DNA from: Paenibacillus glycanilyticus
Lineage (GTDB): Bacteria; Bacillota; Bacilli; Paenibacillales; Paenibacillaceae
DNA length: 64,000 nucleotides
Assembly: GCF_023715145.1 (NCBI RefSeq)
Contig: NZ_JAMBNP010000004.1
Coordinates: forward strand, 124,001-188,000
Reading direction: 5' to 3'
Shown: in pieces, positions 52,249-60,540 of the stretch
Layout: each line of letters opens with the position of its first letter
How positions within the stretch are numbered: the stretch's first letter is position 1
Notes under the pieces: model-generated
What the model saw: the letters and a program-made list of their open reading frames with translations, nothing else
Database searches by the model: none
What the model was told of the DNA's origin: nothing
Program-made: the position numbers and the translations under genes

Positions 52249-53127
52249 TTATCCTTTAATCCCCGAATGCTGTATACCTTCCACGAAGTAAGACTCCGCA
52301 TATAGGAAGAGCAGCACCATGGGAGCCATATACAGCGAGGAGGCGGCAAAGCCGACTCCCCTTGCCGACTGATTGATTTGCGCCAAATAGAGCGACAGAG
52401 GCTGCTTGACCGAATCCTGCAAGAATATAAGCGGCTGCTCGATCATGTTCCAGTAATCGACGAACAGCAATACTGCCAGCGCTGCGAGTCCTGGCTTGGC
52501 CAGCGGCAGGACGACGCGCCAGAATATAGTCAATTGGCCCGCCCCGTCGATTTTGGCGGCCTCGGTGAGCGCGTACGGAATATGGGCCATGAACTGGCGC
52601 ATCATAAACACGCCGAAGGCCCCGAATATGCCGGGGAGTATTATGGCCGACGAGTGGTTCATAAGACCAAGCTTATCGATGACCAGGTAGTTTGGAACCA
52701 GCGTAACCTGAAATGGCATGAGCATCGTCATCAGATAAACAAAAAACAGCTTATCCCGTCCGGGAAAACGAAGCTTTGCAAAAGCATAGGCGGCTAGGGA
52801 GCCGACAACGATCTGACCCACAACAATAGGTCCTACAAGGCCGACGGAGTTCCAGAACATGCTCAGAAACTTAGGGCTCAGAATCAACACCTGCGCATAT
52901 TGTTGAATGGTCAGCCAGTCCGGCAGAAGCTTGAGGTTAACGAACGCATCCTTGCCGCCGTCTGCCGTGTCTACCATTTTCCCAATCAGGTCGTAGTTTT
53001 GGCTGATCTCTGCTTCCGACATTAGAGAGCTTACAAGAGTGAGCCCGATCGGAAACAGCATGGCAGCAGCAAATATGGCAAACAACATCGACAGCGCCAG
53101 CCCAGTCAGGCTTGGGCGGTTATTCAT
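52249..53127 (-). CDS. Carbohydrate ABC transporter permease (MalG type)
   Basis: Membrane subunit of 292 residues with about six hydrophobic segments and the EAA loop (TEAAKIDGAGQLTIFWRVVLPLAKP, near 195). An unusual insertion near 40-60 (KMVDTADGGKDAFVNLKLLPDW) lies in the first outside loop, as in many MalG-type permeases. It pairs with the product of 53146-54024. No ATPase is encoded in the operon. Confidence 0.93.
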   Translation of the reverse strand: MNNRPSLTGLALSMLFAIFAAAMLFPIGLTLVSSLMSEAEISQNYDLIGKMVDTADGGKDAFVNLKLLPDWLTIQQYAQVLILSPKFLSMFWNSVGLVGPIVVGQIVVGSLAAYAFAKLRFPGRDKLFFVYLMTMLMPFQVTLVPNYLVIDKLGLMNHSSAIILPGIFGAFGVFMMRQFMAHIPYALTEAAKIDGAGQLTIFWRVVLPLAKPGLAALAVLLFVDYWNMIEQPLIFLQDSVKQPLSLYLAQINQSARGVGFAASSLYMAPMVLLFLYAESYFVEGIQHSGIKG

Positions 53128-53145
53128 CGTCTATTCCTCCTTTCT

Positions 53146-54024
53146 CTACTCCGAATTTTCCCTGAACCGGCGTTCAGCTCGGAGCAGTCCTGAGGTTAGC
53201 ATCACGATGCAGCCGACCATAAGGGTAGCGGCGGCCGTCAGCTTCTGCACGTCCAGCTCGAAGAACATGTTGTTCATGTAATGCTGCAGCATATACAGCC
53301 GGTCATACGGATAATCCCCGGCCAGCAGGTACGTTTCCCTGAACACCTTAAACGAATTGATAATCGATATGAGCAGCACAAAGAACAGGGTTGGCGTCAA
53401 ATAGATAACGGTAATATGACGAAACTGGCGGAATCGGCCAGCTCCCTCAAGAGATGCCGTCTCATAATAATCCTTCGGAATCGATTGAAGACCGGCCAGC
53501 AGCAGGATCATGTCATAACCAATATTCTTCCATACATACATGACAACAACGATACTCATGGACCAATTGGATTGCATCCAATCCACGCGGGCCATTCCTA
53601 ATTCATGCAGCCATGCGTTTAAGGTCCCGTTCCAGTCGAAGAAAACTTGCCAGACCGTCACAACGGAAGCGACAGGGACGACGAGCGGCAGCATAAATGA
53701 GGTCCGCAGCCAGCTTCGCAGATAGAGCGAGCGGTTGAGCAGGATCGCAAGCGTCATCGACAGGATGATTAGCAGCGGCACGCCGACCGCCGTGAACAGC
53801 ATCGTATTGCCAGCCGCCTTGCGGAACGAAGCGCTATGCAACAAATCCGCATAATTGCGGAAGCCGACTAATTGTCCGCCGATCGCACCGTCTGTAAACG
53901 ATTGGTAGAAGCCAAGAACAAAAGGGATGAGATAAAACACGGAGAAGCCGATAAGGCTAGGCGCAAGGAACAGCCCGGCCACAGCCCCGTCGCGGCTCAT
54001 CCGCCGTAACCGTCTGCTATTCAT
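53146..54024 (-). CDS. Sugar ABC transporter permease (MalF/UgpA type)
   Basis: Membrane subunit of 292 residues beginning with a basic cytoplasmic stretch and then VAGLFLAPSLIGFSVFYLIP, the usual opening of this family. The coupling loop is at YETASLEGAGRFRQFRHITV. Its start overlaps the upstream binding-protein gene by eight bases, which indicates translational coupling. Confidence 0.93.
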   Translation of the reverse strand: MNSRRLRRMSRDGAVAGLFLAPSLIGFSVFYLIPFVLGFYQSFTDGAIGGQLVGFRNYADLLHSASFRKAAGNTMLFTAVGVPLLIILSMTLAILLNRSLYLRSWLRTSFMLPLVVPVASVVTVWQVFFDWNGTLNAWLHELGMARVDWMQSNWSMSIVVVMYVWKNIGYDMILLLAGLQSIPKDYYETASLEGAGRFRQFRHITVIYLTPTLFFVLLISIINSFKVFRETYLLAGDYPYDRLYMLQHYMNNMFFELDVQKLTAAATLMVGCIVMLTSGLLRAERRFRENSE

Positions 54025-55426
54025 TTAAGACCGTCATCGCTTTGTTTTGAATCAGCTTTCCGACGTCTTCCGCAGATTTCTGACCGGCGAAGAAAGCTGC
54101 GGTATTAGCTGAAATAATATCAAGCACTTTGCCGGAACGATTCTTCTTGCGGGAAGCAGCCTCCGCAAAGCCTTCGAGCAAGTCCAGCTTGGCGTTGTCC
54201 ACTTTGAAAGGCGTACTGTGCTGCGAGCCGATGGTTGGCGGCGTAATGGAGCCTTTCTCCTTCAATTGCTGGATGGCATTCGCGAAGCGTTCCTTGTTGA
54301 TGGGAAGGCCGATCGTTGTGTGATCCATCATATATTTCAAGAAATCCCAAGCCGCGTCTTTCACTTTGGAATTGGCGTTAATTCCGATATCCGAACGCGT
54401 CTCGAAAGAAGTGCCCGCTGCTTCTTCATCCGCGTGCGGCTTCACATAAAAAGTAGTGTCGTCGCCAAACACGTTTAACGTAGTTAAATAATCCTCGGGA
54501 GACAAAATGGATACGTTTGTAAAATAACCCCGTTCAGTAGATCCAACAATGCCATCGTCGTACATCCCCTTTATTTGCTTAAGCAAGCCCGTAAAGTCTG
54601 CTGAATCGAAGCTCGCCTTCCGATTGGTTTCGTCGACAAATCTGCTGTAATTGTCGGCAACGACGCTGCGGACGAAATAATCGGAACCGCCTACTAGCAT
54701 GCCTTCCCCGCTGACGATAGCCGCGTTATATTTCCCCTTTGCCGCCACAAGCTCCCTTCCCGCCTTCATGAAATCATCCCAGGTCCATGTCCGATCGTCG
54801 AATGTAACGCCTGTTGCTGCTATTGCAGCTTCGTCGCCAACCATGCCGCCCAAGCTGAAGGAAAGCGGAAGGCTGAAGGGGCCATTAGCAGACCCTTCGC
54901 CGCCAAGCACATTAGCGAAGTAGTCTGTCCTCCGGAAGGATTTATCTCCGTCCATTCTTGTCCCTAAATTCTCCAGCAGATGATGCCTTTCGTAATCGTC
55001 AGCGGCCAAATATCGTAGGTCAAGGAGGTCAGGCCCTTTGCCGGAAAGCATAGCCGCGTTCGTGGATGTCGTAAACTTCTCGATATCGGCATCCGTCTGC
55101 TCTCTGCTGCTATCGTTGTTGTACGGCTCGCTCAGCCCGTATTCAAGCTTGATCGTAACGTCCGGGTGTGCCGCCTCATAAGCTTTTGCAGCTTGTTCGT
55201 ACTGCTCATCCGGCCAGAAGACCGAGAAGACTATCGTCTTGTGGCCACCGGAATCCGCAGCGGCATTTGTGGTTGCCGAAGCTTCGTCTCCATCGGTTGG
55301 GTTCCCCAAATTCTTAATTGCGGTATCGCTTTCGCTTGCGCCTTTATTACTGCTGCAAGCGGCAAGAGTTAATACGACAAGTGCAACGGAGAGCAAAATT
55401 AATCCCATTTTTTTCATCTCTTTCAT
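54017..55426 (-). CDS. Extracellular solute-binding lipoprotein (second of a tandem pair)
   Basis: Family 1 sugar-binding lipoprotein of 469 residues with the lipobox LAAC (Cys-24) and an Asp/Ala/Thr-rich linker. It is clearly paralogous to the product of 55439-56872: both share IVFSVFWPD / IVFSTFWQD, AAMLSGKGPDLL / AAMLAGKGPDLL, and endings with KSAEDVGKLIQNKAMTVLNE / KTAEAVANLVQNKAMTYLNE. It lies 12 bases after that gene and overlaps the permease gene. Both proteins probably deliver ligands to one permease pair. Confidence 0.93.
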   Translation of the reverse strand: MKEMKKMGLILLSVALVVLTLAACSSNKGASESDTAIKNLGNPTDGDEASATTNAAADSGGHKTIVFSVFWPDEQYEQAAKAYEAAHPDVTIKLEYGLSEPYNNDSSREQTDADIEKFTTSTNAAMLSGKGPDLLDLRYLAADDYERHHLLENLGTRMDGDKSFRRTDYFANVLGGEGSANGPFSLPLSFSLGGMVGDEAAIAATGVTFDDRTWTWDDFMKAGRELVAAKGKYNAAIVSGEGMLVGGSDYFVRSVVADNYSRFVDETNRKASFDSADFTGLLKQIKGMYDDGIVGSTERGYFTNVSILSPEDYLTTLNVFGDDTTFYVKPHADEEAAGTSFETRSDIGINANSKVKDAAWDFLKYMMDHTTIGLPINKERFANAIQQLKEKGSITPPTIGSQHSTPFKVDNAKLDLLEGFAEAASRKKNRSGKVLDIISANTAAFFAGQKSAEDVGKLIQNKAMTVLNE

Positions 55427-55438
55427 CTCGTTTCGTTG

Positions 55439-56872
55439 TTATTCGTTGAGATAAGTCATGGCTTTGTTCTGTACCAGGTTGGCAACAGCTTCCGCCGTCT
55501 TCTGACCTGCGAAGTACGCTTTCGACTCTGTGATGATCAATTCGCGCATCTTGTCGGATTTGTTATCCTGGGCAGGATGTACGGCTCCGTTAACATAGGT
55601 GTCGAGTCCGCTTAGCATCCCGCCGTCCGCTTGAATCATCGAACCATGAAGCGGTCCTTCTTCTGCGGATTTAAATGCGCCTTGCTTCTTCAGCTCTCCG
55701 ATTTGAATGGCGTAAGCCGCTTTGTTAACCGGGAAGCCCGTCGTTGTTGCCGCAGACTGAATGTCTTGAGAGAGCATAAACTTGATGAAATCCCATGCTT
55801 CCGGCTTTACTTTGGAATTCTCGCTAATTGCGACACTTCTATAAGTCTTGAAGTACCCGCCTGCCGCCGTGTCTTGCGCATGCGGCTTCGCGTACAGCTT
55901 CATGTGATCGCCGTCTTCCTTGGCGAACATCTTCATCTGCAGACCGGCAACCTGCATCGATTCCAAATAATCCTTCGGCGAATTAATCTGAACGCTCTGG
56001 AAGTAAGCGTTAGCGCCCCTGCCTATCTTGGAGACGAGTCCTTCATCAAACATTCCTTTCACTTGCTTCATGAGGCCCGTAAAGGATGCGGAATCGAAAT
56101 GCGCCTTGCGGCCGTCCGGCTCGACAAACAGGGAATAGTTATCGCTAACCATCTCCCCTAGTAAGTATTCGGGGCCTTCATAAGACAATACGGACGGCAA
56201 GCCGCCGGTTGCTGTCATTGACTTCGCCGTCTTGGTGAAATCAGCCCATGACCACGATTGGTCATCAACCTTCACTCCCGTCTTGCCAATAGCGCCCTCA
56301 TCCCCGGCAAAGCCCATCAGGAAGAAGGAGAGCGGCATGGAATAAAGAGAATCGCCAGCGCGGACGTTATCGATGACATTCATGAAGTAATCAGCCTTCT
56401 TGAAGCTATTGTCTTGGGCCATCATTGGACTCAGATCAGTCAAGAGGCCATGCTTCATGTAGCTGTCAACCGGGAGCATATCCATCTCGAGCAGGTCGGG
56501 GCCTTTGCCCGCCAGCATCGCCGCGTTTGTGGTCGTTACGTACTTTTCCATATCCGCCTCCAGCGTGGCATCCGTGTAATCTACGTTTTCCAGCTTGATC
56601 TCAACGTCCGGATGGAGCGCCTCGTATTCTTTTTTAGCTTCCTCATATTTGGGATCTTGCCAGAAGGTTGAGAAGACGATTGTCTTCTTGCTGCCGTCAT
56701 GCGATGCATTCCCGTCGCTTGAAGCAGCGGGAGAAGCTCCCGTACCTTCACCAGTCTCGCTCCCGGAGCTCCCCGCGTTTCCGTTTGTCAACCCTCCCCC
56801 AGTGCATGCGGTTAATGCCAAAGCAAGCAGGCAGCCCGCTATAAGACCTTTGCTGTATTTTTTCATAGACAT
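55439..56872 (-). CDS. Extracellular solute-binding lipoprotein (first of a tandem pair)
   Basis: Family 1 sugar-binding lipoprotein of 477 residues, with a signal peptide ending LTAC (Cys-23) and then a Gly/Ser/Asn-rich linker to about 60. First gene of the importer operon and paralogous to the next gene. AAAGGAG precedes the start. A possible -10 (56930-56935) and a GAGATATCTC palindrome lie upstream, after the terminator of the sensor genes. Confidence 0.93.
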   Translation of the reverse strand: MSMKKYSKGLIAGCLLALALTACTGGGLTNGNAGSSGSETGEGTGASPAASSDGNASHDGSKKTIVFSTFWQDPKYEEAKKEYEALHPDVEIKLENVDYTDATLEADMEKYVTTTNAAMLAGKGPDLLEMDMLPVDSYMKHGLLTDLSPMMAQDNSFKKADYFMNVIDNVRAGDSLYSMPLSFFLMGFAGDEGAIGKTGVKVDDQSWSWADFTKTAKSMTATGGLPSVLSYEGPEYLLGEMVSDNYSLFVEPDGRKAHFDSASFTGLMKQVKGMFDEGLVSKIGRGANAYFQSVQINSPKDYLESMQVAGLQMKMFAKEDGDHMKLYAKPHAQDTAAGGYFKTYRSVAISENSKVKPEAWDFIKFMLSQDIQSAATTTGFPVNKAAYAIQIGELKKQGAFKSAEEGPLHGSMIQADGGMLSGLDTYVNGAVHPAQDNKSDKMRELIITESKAYFAGQKTAEAVANLVQNKAMTYLNE

Positions 56873-56929
56873 ATTCTCCTTTGTTATCGAGTGCTAATTC
56901 TTTGCCCTCTTGTAACGAGCTCTGCCCAC

Positions 56930-56950
56930 ATTATAAAAAAGAGATATCTC
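56930..56950 (-). promoter_or_regulatory. Candidate promoter of the tandem binding-protein operon
   Basis: Minus-strand TATAAT at 56930-56935 with the palindrome GAGATATCTC at 56941-56950 in the spacer and no good -35. A poor -35 fits a promoter that needs the response regulator encoded upstream. Confidence 0.4.
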
Positions 56951-56997
56951 CAAACCTACATCGTCTTGTGTACAAAATGTCTCCGAATTTCGAAAAA

Positions 56998-57039
56998 AAA
57001 GCGGCAGATTAGACGAAACTTCGTCCAACCTGCCGCTTT
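56998..57039 (-). terminator. Terminator after the propeller lipoprotein gene
   Basis: Stem AAAGCGGCAG/CTGCCGCTTT with an inner TTAGACGA/TCGTCCAA section, followed on the minus strand by a run of eight T. Confidence 0.9.
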
Positions 57040-57072
57040 GCATGACGTTCATGCTATCGTTCGTGTAGTGCT

Positions 57073-58242
57073 CTATGATCTAAACTGTATGACAAAGGTC
57101 TGTAACCTATCCTGGCCAGCCACCGGTGCCGGAGAAATTTCCTGTGCCACCGCGGCAGATGGATTGCTTTTGTCGACCAGAAGCGAGCCGCCCTTCAGAC
57201 TCCACTTCATTTGAGACGGGACAATTCCCTGGTACACGACCGTCTGATATAACACGTTGTTGCCCTGCAGCTTGCCGACATGGATCGCCTGCGTATTTGT
57301 TTGCGTATACGCGATCACTTTCCGGTCTGGGGATAAGCTGAAGCTGCCCACCTTCTCCAGCAGAACGGACAATTCGCCGTTACGAGCGTCATACTGGAAC
57401 AATGTACCGTCGGCACCAAGGAACATGAACCTGGAGGCATCCACCCAGTTACTGATGGCCATCCCCGACGGATGGTCATATTGAACGGAGAAGCTGCCGT
57501 CCTCGTTGCGCTTGGCCATCGTGACCAGCTTCCCGTCATCGACCAGTATGCGGTTCCCGTCGTCTGACAATACAACGGTGGCACTGTTGTTATCGGTAGA
57601 ATAATTAATAAGAGGATGCAGCTTAGCCTTCCCATCTACCGTATCGTAGATGACAATGTCTAGCTGCCCACGGCCGTCGCCTGCGACGAGATAGGAGATA
57701 TACCGGCTATTGTTTGACCATTGTATGGTGCGCGAAAGCATCTTTCGCTGTATATCTGCAGGAGCTGCAATTTGTTTGATTTGATTCCCCTGCACTGGAA
57801 CCAGGGTCATAGATATACCATCCCCGGATTCGGATAGTCCGGCAATCCTCTTCCCGTCGGGGGACAAGCCAAGCAGCCTTATATCGATATTTGCTGTGCT
57901 TGCAATTAGCTTGGGCTTCTCATACGGCGGTGCAAGCAACTGCAGGCCGTTAGGAGCTGCAGTTGCCGTCACATTAGCCTTGAAATGGCCGACGACCGCC
58001 TCCCCGTTTGTCCAGCCAAGCACCTGCATCTCTTCGGCTGACGATACCGGCAATGGATAAATCGTTTTCACCTCAAACGCTTGTCCAACGCTCGCTTCGC
58101 TTGCAGGCTGTTGTCCCTCCGTCTCCGGAATCACGAAGGTTTCGGAATGAGAATCGCCCATGCAGCCAGCCGTTATGGATAGAAGCAGGACCGACATCAT
58201 GGTGAAGGTGAGCAGCTTTATTGGTTTCACTCTGGTATGCAT
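57073..58242 (-). CDS. Lipoprotein with TolB-like beta-propeller, encoded with a two-component system
   Basis: Exported lipoprotein of 389 residues with the lipobox TAGC (Cys-27). The rest is repeated beta-strand units such as IRLLGLSPDGKRIAGLSESG, IQWSNNSRYISYLVAG and FSLSPDRKVIAYTQTN, typical of WD40/TolB-like propellers. It starts two bases after the kinase gene and ends at a strong terminator, so it belongs to the sensor operon rather than the importer operon. Position and location suggest an outside partner of the kinase that binds ligand or protein (inference). Confidence 0.85.
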   Translation of the reverse strand: MHTRVKPIKLLTFTMMSVLLLSITAGCMGDSHSETFVIPETEGQQPASEASVGQAFEVKTIYPLPVSSAEEMQVLGWTNGEAVVGHFKANVTATAAPNGLQLLAPPYEKPKLIASTANIDIRLLGLSPDGKRIAGLSESGDGISMTLVPVQGNQIKQIAAPADIQRKMLSRTIQWSNNSRYISYLVAGDGRGQLDIVIYDTVDGKAKLHPLINYSTDNNSATVVLSDDGNRILVDDGKLVTMAKRNEDGSFSVQYDHPSGMAISNWVDASRFMFLGADGTLFQYDARNGELSVLLEKVGSFSLSPDRKVIAYTQTNTQAIHVGKLQGNNVLYQTVVYQGIVPSQMKWSLKGGSLLVDKSNPSAAVAQEISPAPVAGQDRLQTFVIQFRS

Positions 58243-58244
58243 GA

Positions 58245-59702
58245 TTAAACGCTCCCCTCCTTTCCGGCTGCGGGAAGCTCAACGTACACGATTGTCCGAC
58301 CCTCGTCGCTAACCATTCGGATTGTGCCGTTATGGTCGTCAACGATCGATTTGACGATGCTCAGACCAAGCCCAACGCTGCCTTCTTCCTTAAACGTTCT
58401 GTCTCCGGAATAGAAAGGTTCGAACACGCTTGCTACCTGGTCTGGGGACAACGTCTGACCCGGATTGCCGAATGTGAAGCTTATCTTCTCTTCCTTCAAG
58501 CTTGCGGCAACCTGAATTTTCGCCATTGGTGCACTGTATTTGATTGCATTGTCCAGCAGATTAATAAACAACTGACGCAGCCTGTCCGATTGGCCGAAAA
58601 CAACAAGTCCGTCGTCTGCCTCCAAGTCGATTCGTTTCTTGTAACGCTTGGCGCGGATCTCCATCGCATCGCATACGTCCCGCAGGAGCGCGCCAGCATC
58701 TACTGGGACGGCTTCGTCCAATATGGCTGTTCGGCGCGACACTTCAAGCAAGTTCAGCACCATGCCGTGTAGACGGCGGCTTTCCTCAACGATATGCGTC
58801 ATTCCTTTGTCGAAGAAAACGCGGTCGGCTTCTCCGCTCTCCCTAATGATCTCGGCATAACCAAGAATGGACGTGAGCGGCGTCTTCAGCTCATGCGTCA
58901 CGTTGTCGAAGAACCTTTTCTCCTGCTCGATTACGTCTTTAAGTCTGTCACGGTCGCGGCCAATCGTGGCGATCTGACTGTCGATCCGGCCAATCATATC
59001 GTTAAAGTTCTCTGCGAGCCGCCCGATTTCGTCCTTGCGGTGGAACTTCAGGCGCACATCCAAATTCCCCCGAATGACCTCCGTGGAGGCATGCGTGAGC
59101 TTAACGAGCGGGATCGTGATATGTCGGGACAGCATGTACGAGAACAGAAACGCAGCCAAGAATATCGCGAGCGCGATATAGAAAATGATGTTGAGAATTC
59201 TCCCGGTCTGTTCATAGAGGGCCGAGAAATCTTTGGCGAACCGAAGGATGCCGACCTTTACCCCGTCAATAACCACGGGATAGGAATAGAGCACGGAGCC
59301 GGTGCTGCCTTCATAGGTAATGGTATAGGCCGTTTTTCCTCCTAGCGATAGCTTCAGATCCTCCGTCGAACGTCCAGCAAACTTTGACTCGTCGGATGAA
59401 TACAGCAAAATGCCGTCAACGGTATAGGCACTGACGTCGCTTGAAGTGGCGCGGTGAAGATCGCTGACCATTTCCTCGGCCATTTGACCGAAATACAGGT
59501 CGTTATTTGTAAAATGATTAATAAGAAAGGCTTGATGGACATAGACGTTGCTGTTATTTTTAAGCTCCACGAGGTCAGAGGTAATAATACTCCGGTTGCT
59601 GCTTCGGATATATTCTTTCAACGTGATATTCAGCACAAGGAAAGAAAGGCAAAAAATCAGGAAAAAGCCGATAACGAATTTTGCCCGTAACGTGCGAAGC
59701 AT
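58245..59702 (-). CDS. Sensor histidine kinase
   Basis: Membrane kinase of 485 residues. It has TM1 at about 8-28, an outside sensing domain (about 30-165), TM2 at about 168-190, HAMP (190-245), and a dimerisation domain with phospho-accepting His-270 in NVTHELKTP. The ATPase part has the N box LFINLLDNAIKYS, a short GNPGQ region in place of the usual DNGxG, and SVGLGLSIVKSI. It should phosphorylate the response regulator encoded three bases upstream and so control the importer downstream. Confidence 0.95.
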   Translation of the reverse strand: MLRTLRAKFVIGFFLIFCLSFLVLNITLKEYIRSSNRSIITSDLVELKNNSNVYVHQAFLINHFTNNDLYFGQMAEEMVSDLHRATSSDVSAYTVDGILLYSSDESKFAGRSTEDLKLSLGGKTAYTITYEGSTGSVLYSYPVVIDGVKVGILRFAKDFSALYEQTGRILNIIFYIALAIFLAAFLFSYMLSRHITIPLVKLTHASTEVIRGNLDVRLKFHRKDEIGRLAENFNDMIGRIDSQIATIGRDRDRLKDVIEQEKRFFDNVTHELKTPLTSILGYAEIIRESGEADRVFFDKGMTHIVEESRRLHGMVLNLLEVSRRTAILDEAVPVDAGALLRDVCDAMEIRAKRYKKRIDLEADDGLVVFGQSDRLRQLFINLLDNAIKYSAPMAKIQVAASLKEEKISFTFGNPGQTLSPDQVASVFEPFYSGDRTFKEEGSVGLGLSIVKSIVDDHNGTIRMVSDEGRTIVYVELPAAGKEGSV

Positions 59703-59705
59703 AGG

Positions 59706-60407
59706 TCAGTCCGTCCTTTTCTCAATCTTGTATCCGATACCGAATACGGTTGTTATCCATTCAGCCGCATCAAGCTTCTTGCGCAGTCGCTGAATGTGCG
59801 TATCCACTGTCCGCATGTCGCCGGGGAAATCGTAGCCCCAGACGGACTGGAGCAGCTCGGCGCGCGTGAAAATTTTGCCACGAGCGCCAAGCAGCGCCAT
59901 TAGCAGATCGAATTCTTTCGGCGTCAGCTCAACCGTCGCGCCATCTTTCGTTACAAGGCGCTCCTCCGGGGAGATGACGATGTTGCGGAAGCTGATTACC
60001 GAAGGTCCAGCATCCTCTGCAACTGGCAGAGCTTGGGCTTGTGCCAGCCGTCTCAGAATGGTGCGAATCCGAACCACGACCTCCCTAAGATCAAATGGCT
60101 TTGTAATATAATCATCCGCTCCGACCTCGAGCCCGAGGATTTTGTCCGTAATATCCGATCTTGCCGTAAGCATGAGAATAGGCAGATTGTATTGGGCAGT
60201 CACCTGCTTGCAGATATCGAGTCCGCTTCGGTCCGGCAGCATCCAGTCCAGCACCAGCAGATCAGGCTGGAACTGCCGCACCTCCCGAAGTCCGTCCGCC
60301 CCGTTAGCCGCCGTCCGTGTCTCAAAGCCTTCGCGTCCCAGACCATAAGCCAGCAGATCAGCGATAGCCTCCTCATCCTCGATGATAAGTATTTTTGTCT
60401 TGTCCAT
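59706..60407 (-). CDS. OmpR/PhoB-family response regulator
   Basis: Response regulator of 233 residues with a receiver domain (Glu-10/Asp-11, phospho-accepting Asp-54 in LVLDWMLPD, Lys near 104) and a winged-helix DNA-binding domain (VELTPKEFDLLMALLGARG, then VDTHIQRLRKKLDA). First gene of the sensor operon. Two near-identical 21-base direct repeats with a 22-base period lie about 70-110 bases upstream, the typical arrangement of sites for this family. Confidence 0.95.
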   Translation of the reverse strand: MDKTKILIIEDEEAIADLLAYGLGREGFETRTAANGADGLREVRQFQPDLLVLDWMLPDRSGLDICKQVTAQYNLPILMLTARSDITDKILGLEVGADDYITKPFDLREVVVRIRTILRRLAQAQALPVAEDAGPSVISFRNIVISPEERLVTKDGATVELTPKEFDLLMALLGARGKIFTRAELLQSVWGYDFPGDMRTVDTHIQRLRKKLDAAEWITTVFGIGYKIEKRTD

Positions 60408-60474
60408 TATGAAGCTCCAATCTATTTGCGTTTGTGCCTTTCAAGCTTAACGCTCAGTTGTTGCGAGGATGTCT

Positions 60475-60517
60475 AGAAGATGTGTACGAATTGTCGAGAA
60501 GATGTCAACAAATTGTC
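60475..60517. promoter_or_regulatory. 22-bp-period direct repeats, probable response-regulator binding site
   Basis: 60475-60495 and 60497-60517 agree at 18 of 21 positions (AGAAGATGT in both, then AATTGTC in both). OmpR/PhoB regulators bind as dimers to direct repeats spaced by whole helical turns, and 22 bases is two turns. A minus-strand TTGACA (60503-60508) overlaps the second repeat and may be the -35 of the sensor operon. Confidence 0.55.
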
Positions 60518-60540
60518 TCCAAACCCATCATTTAATGACG

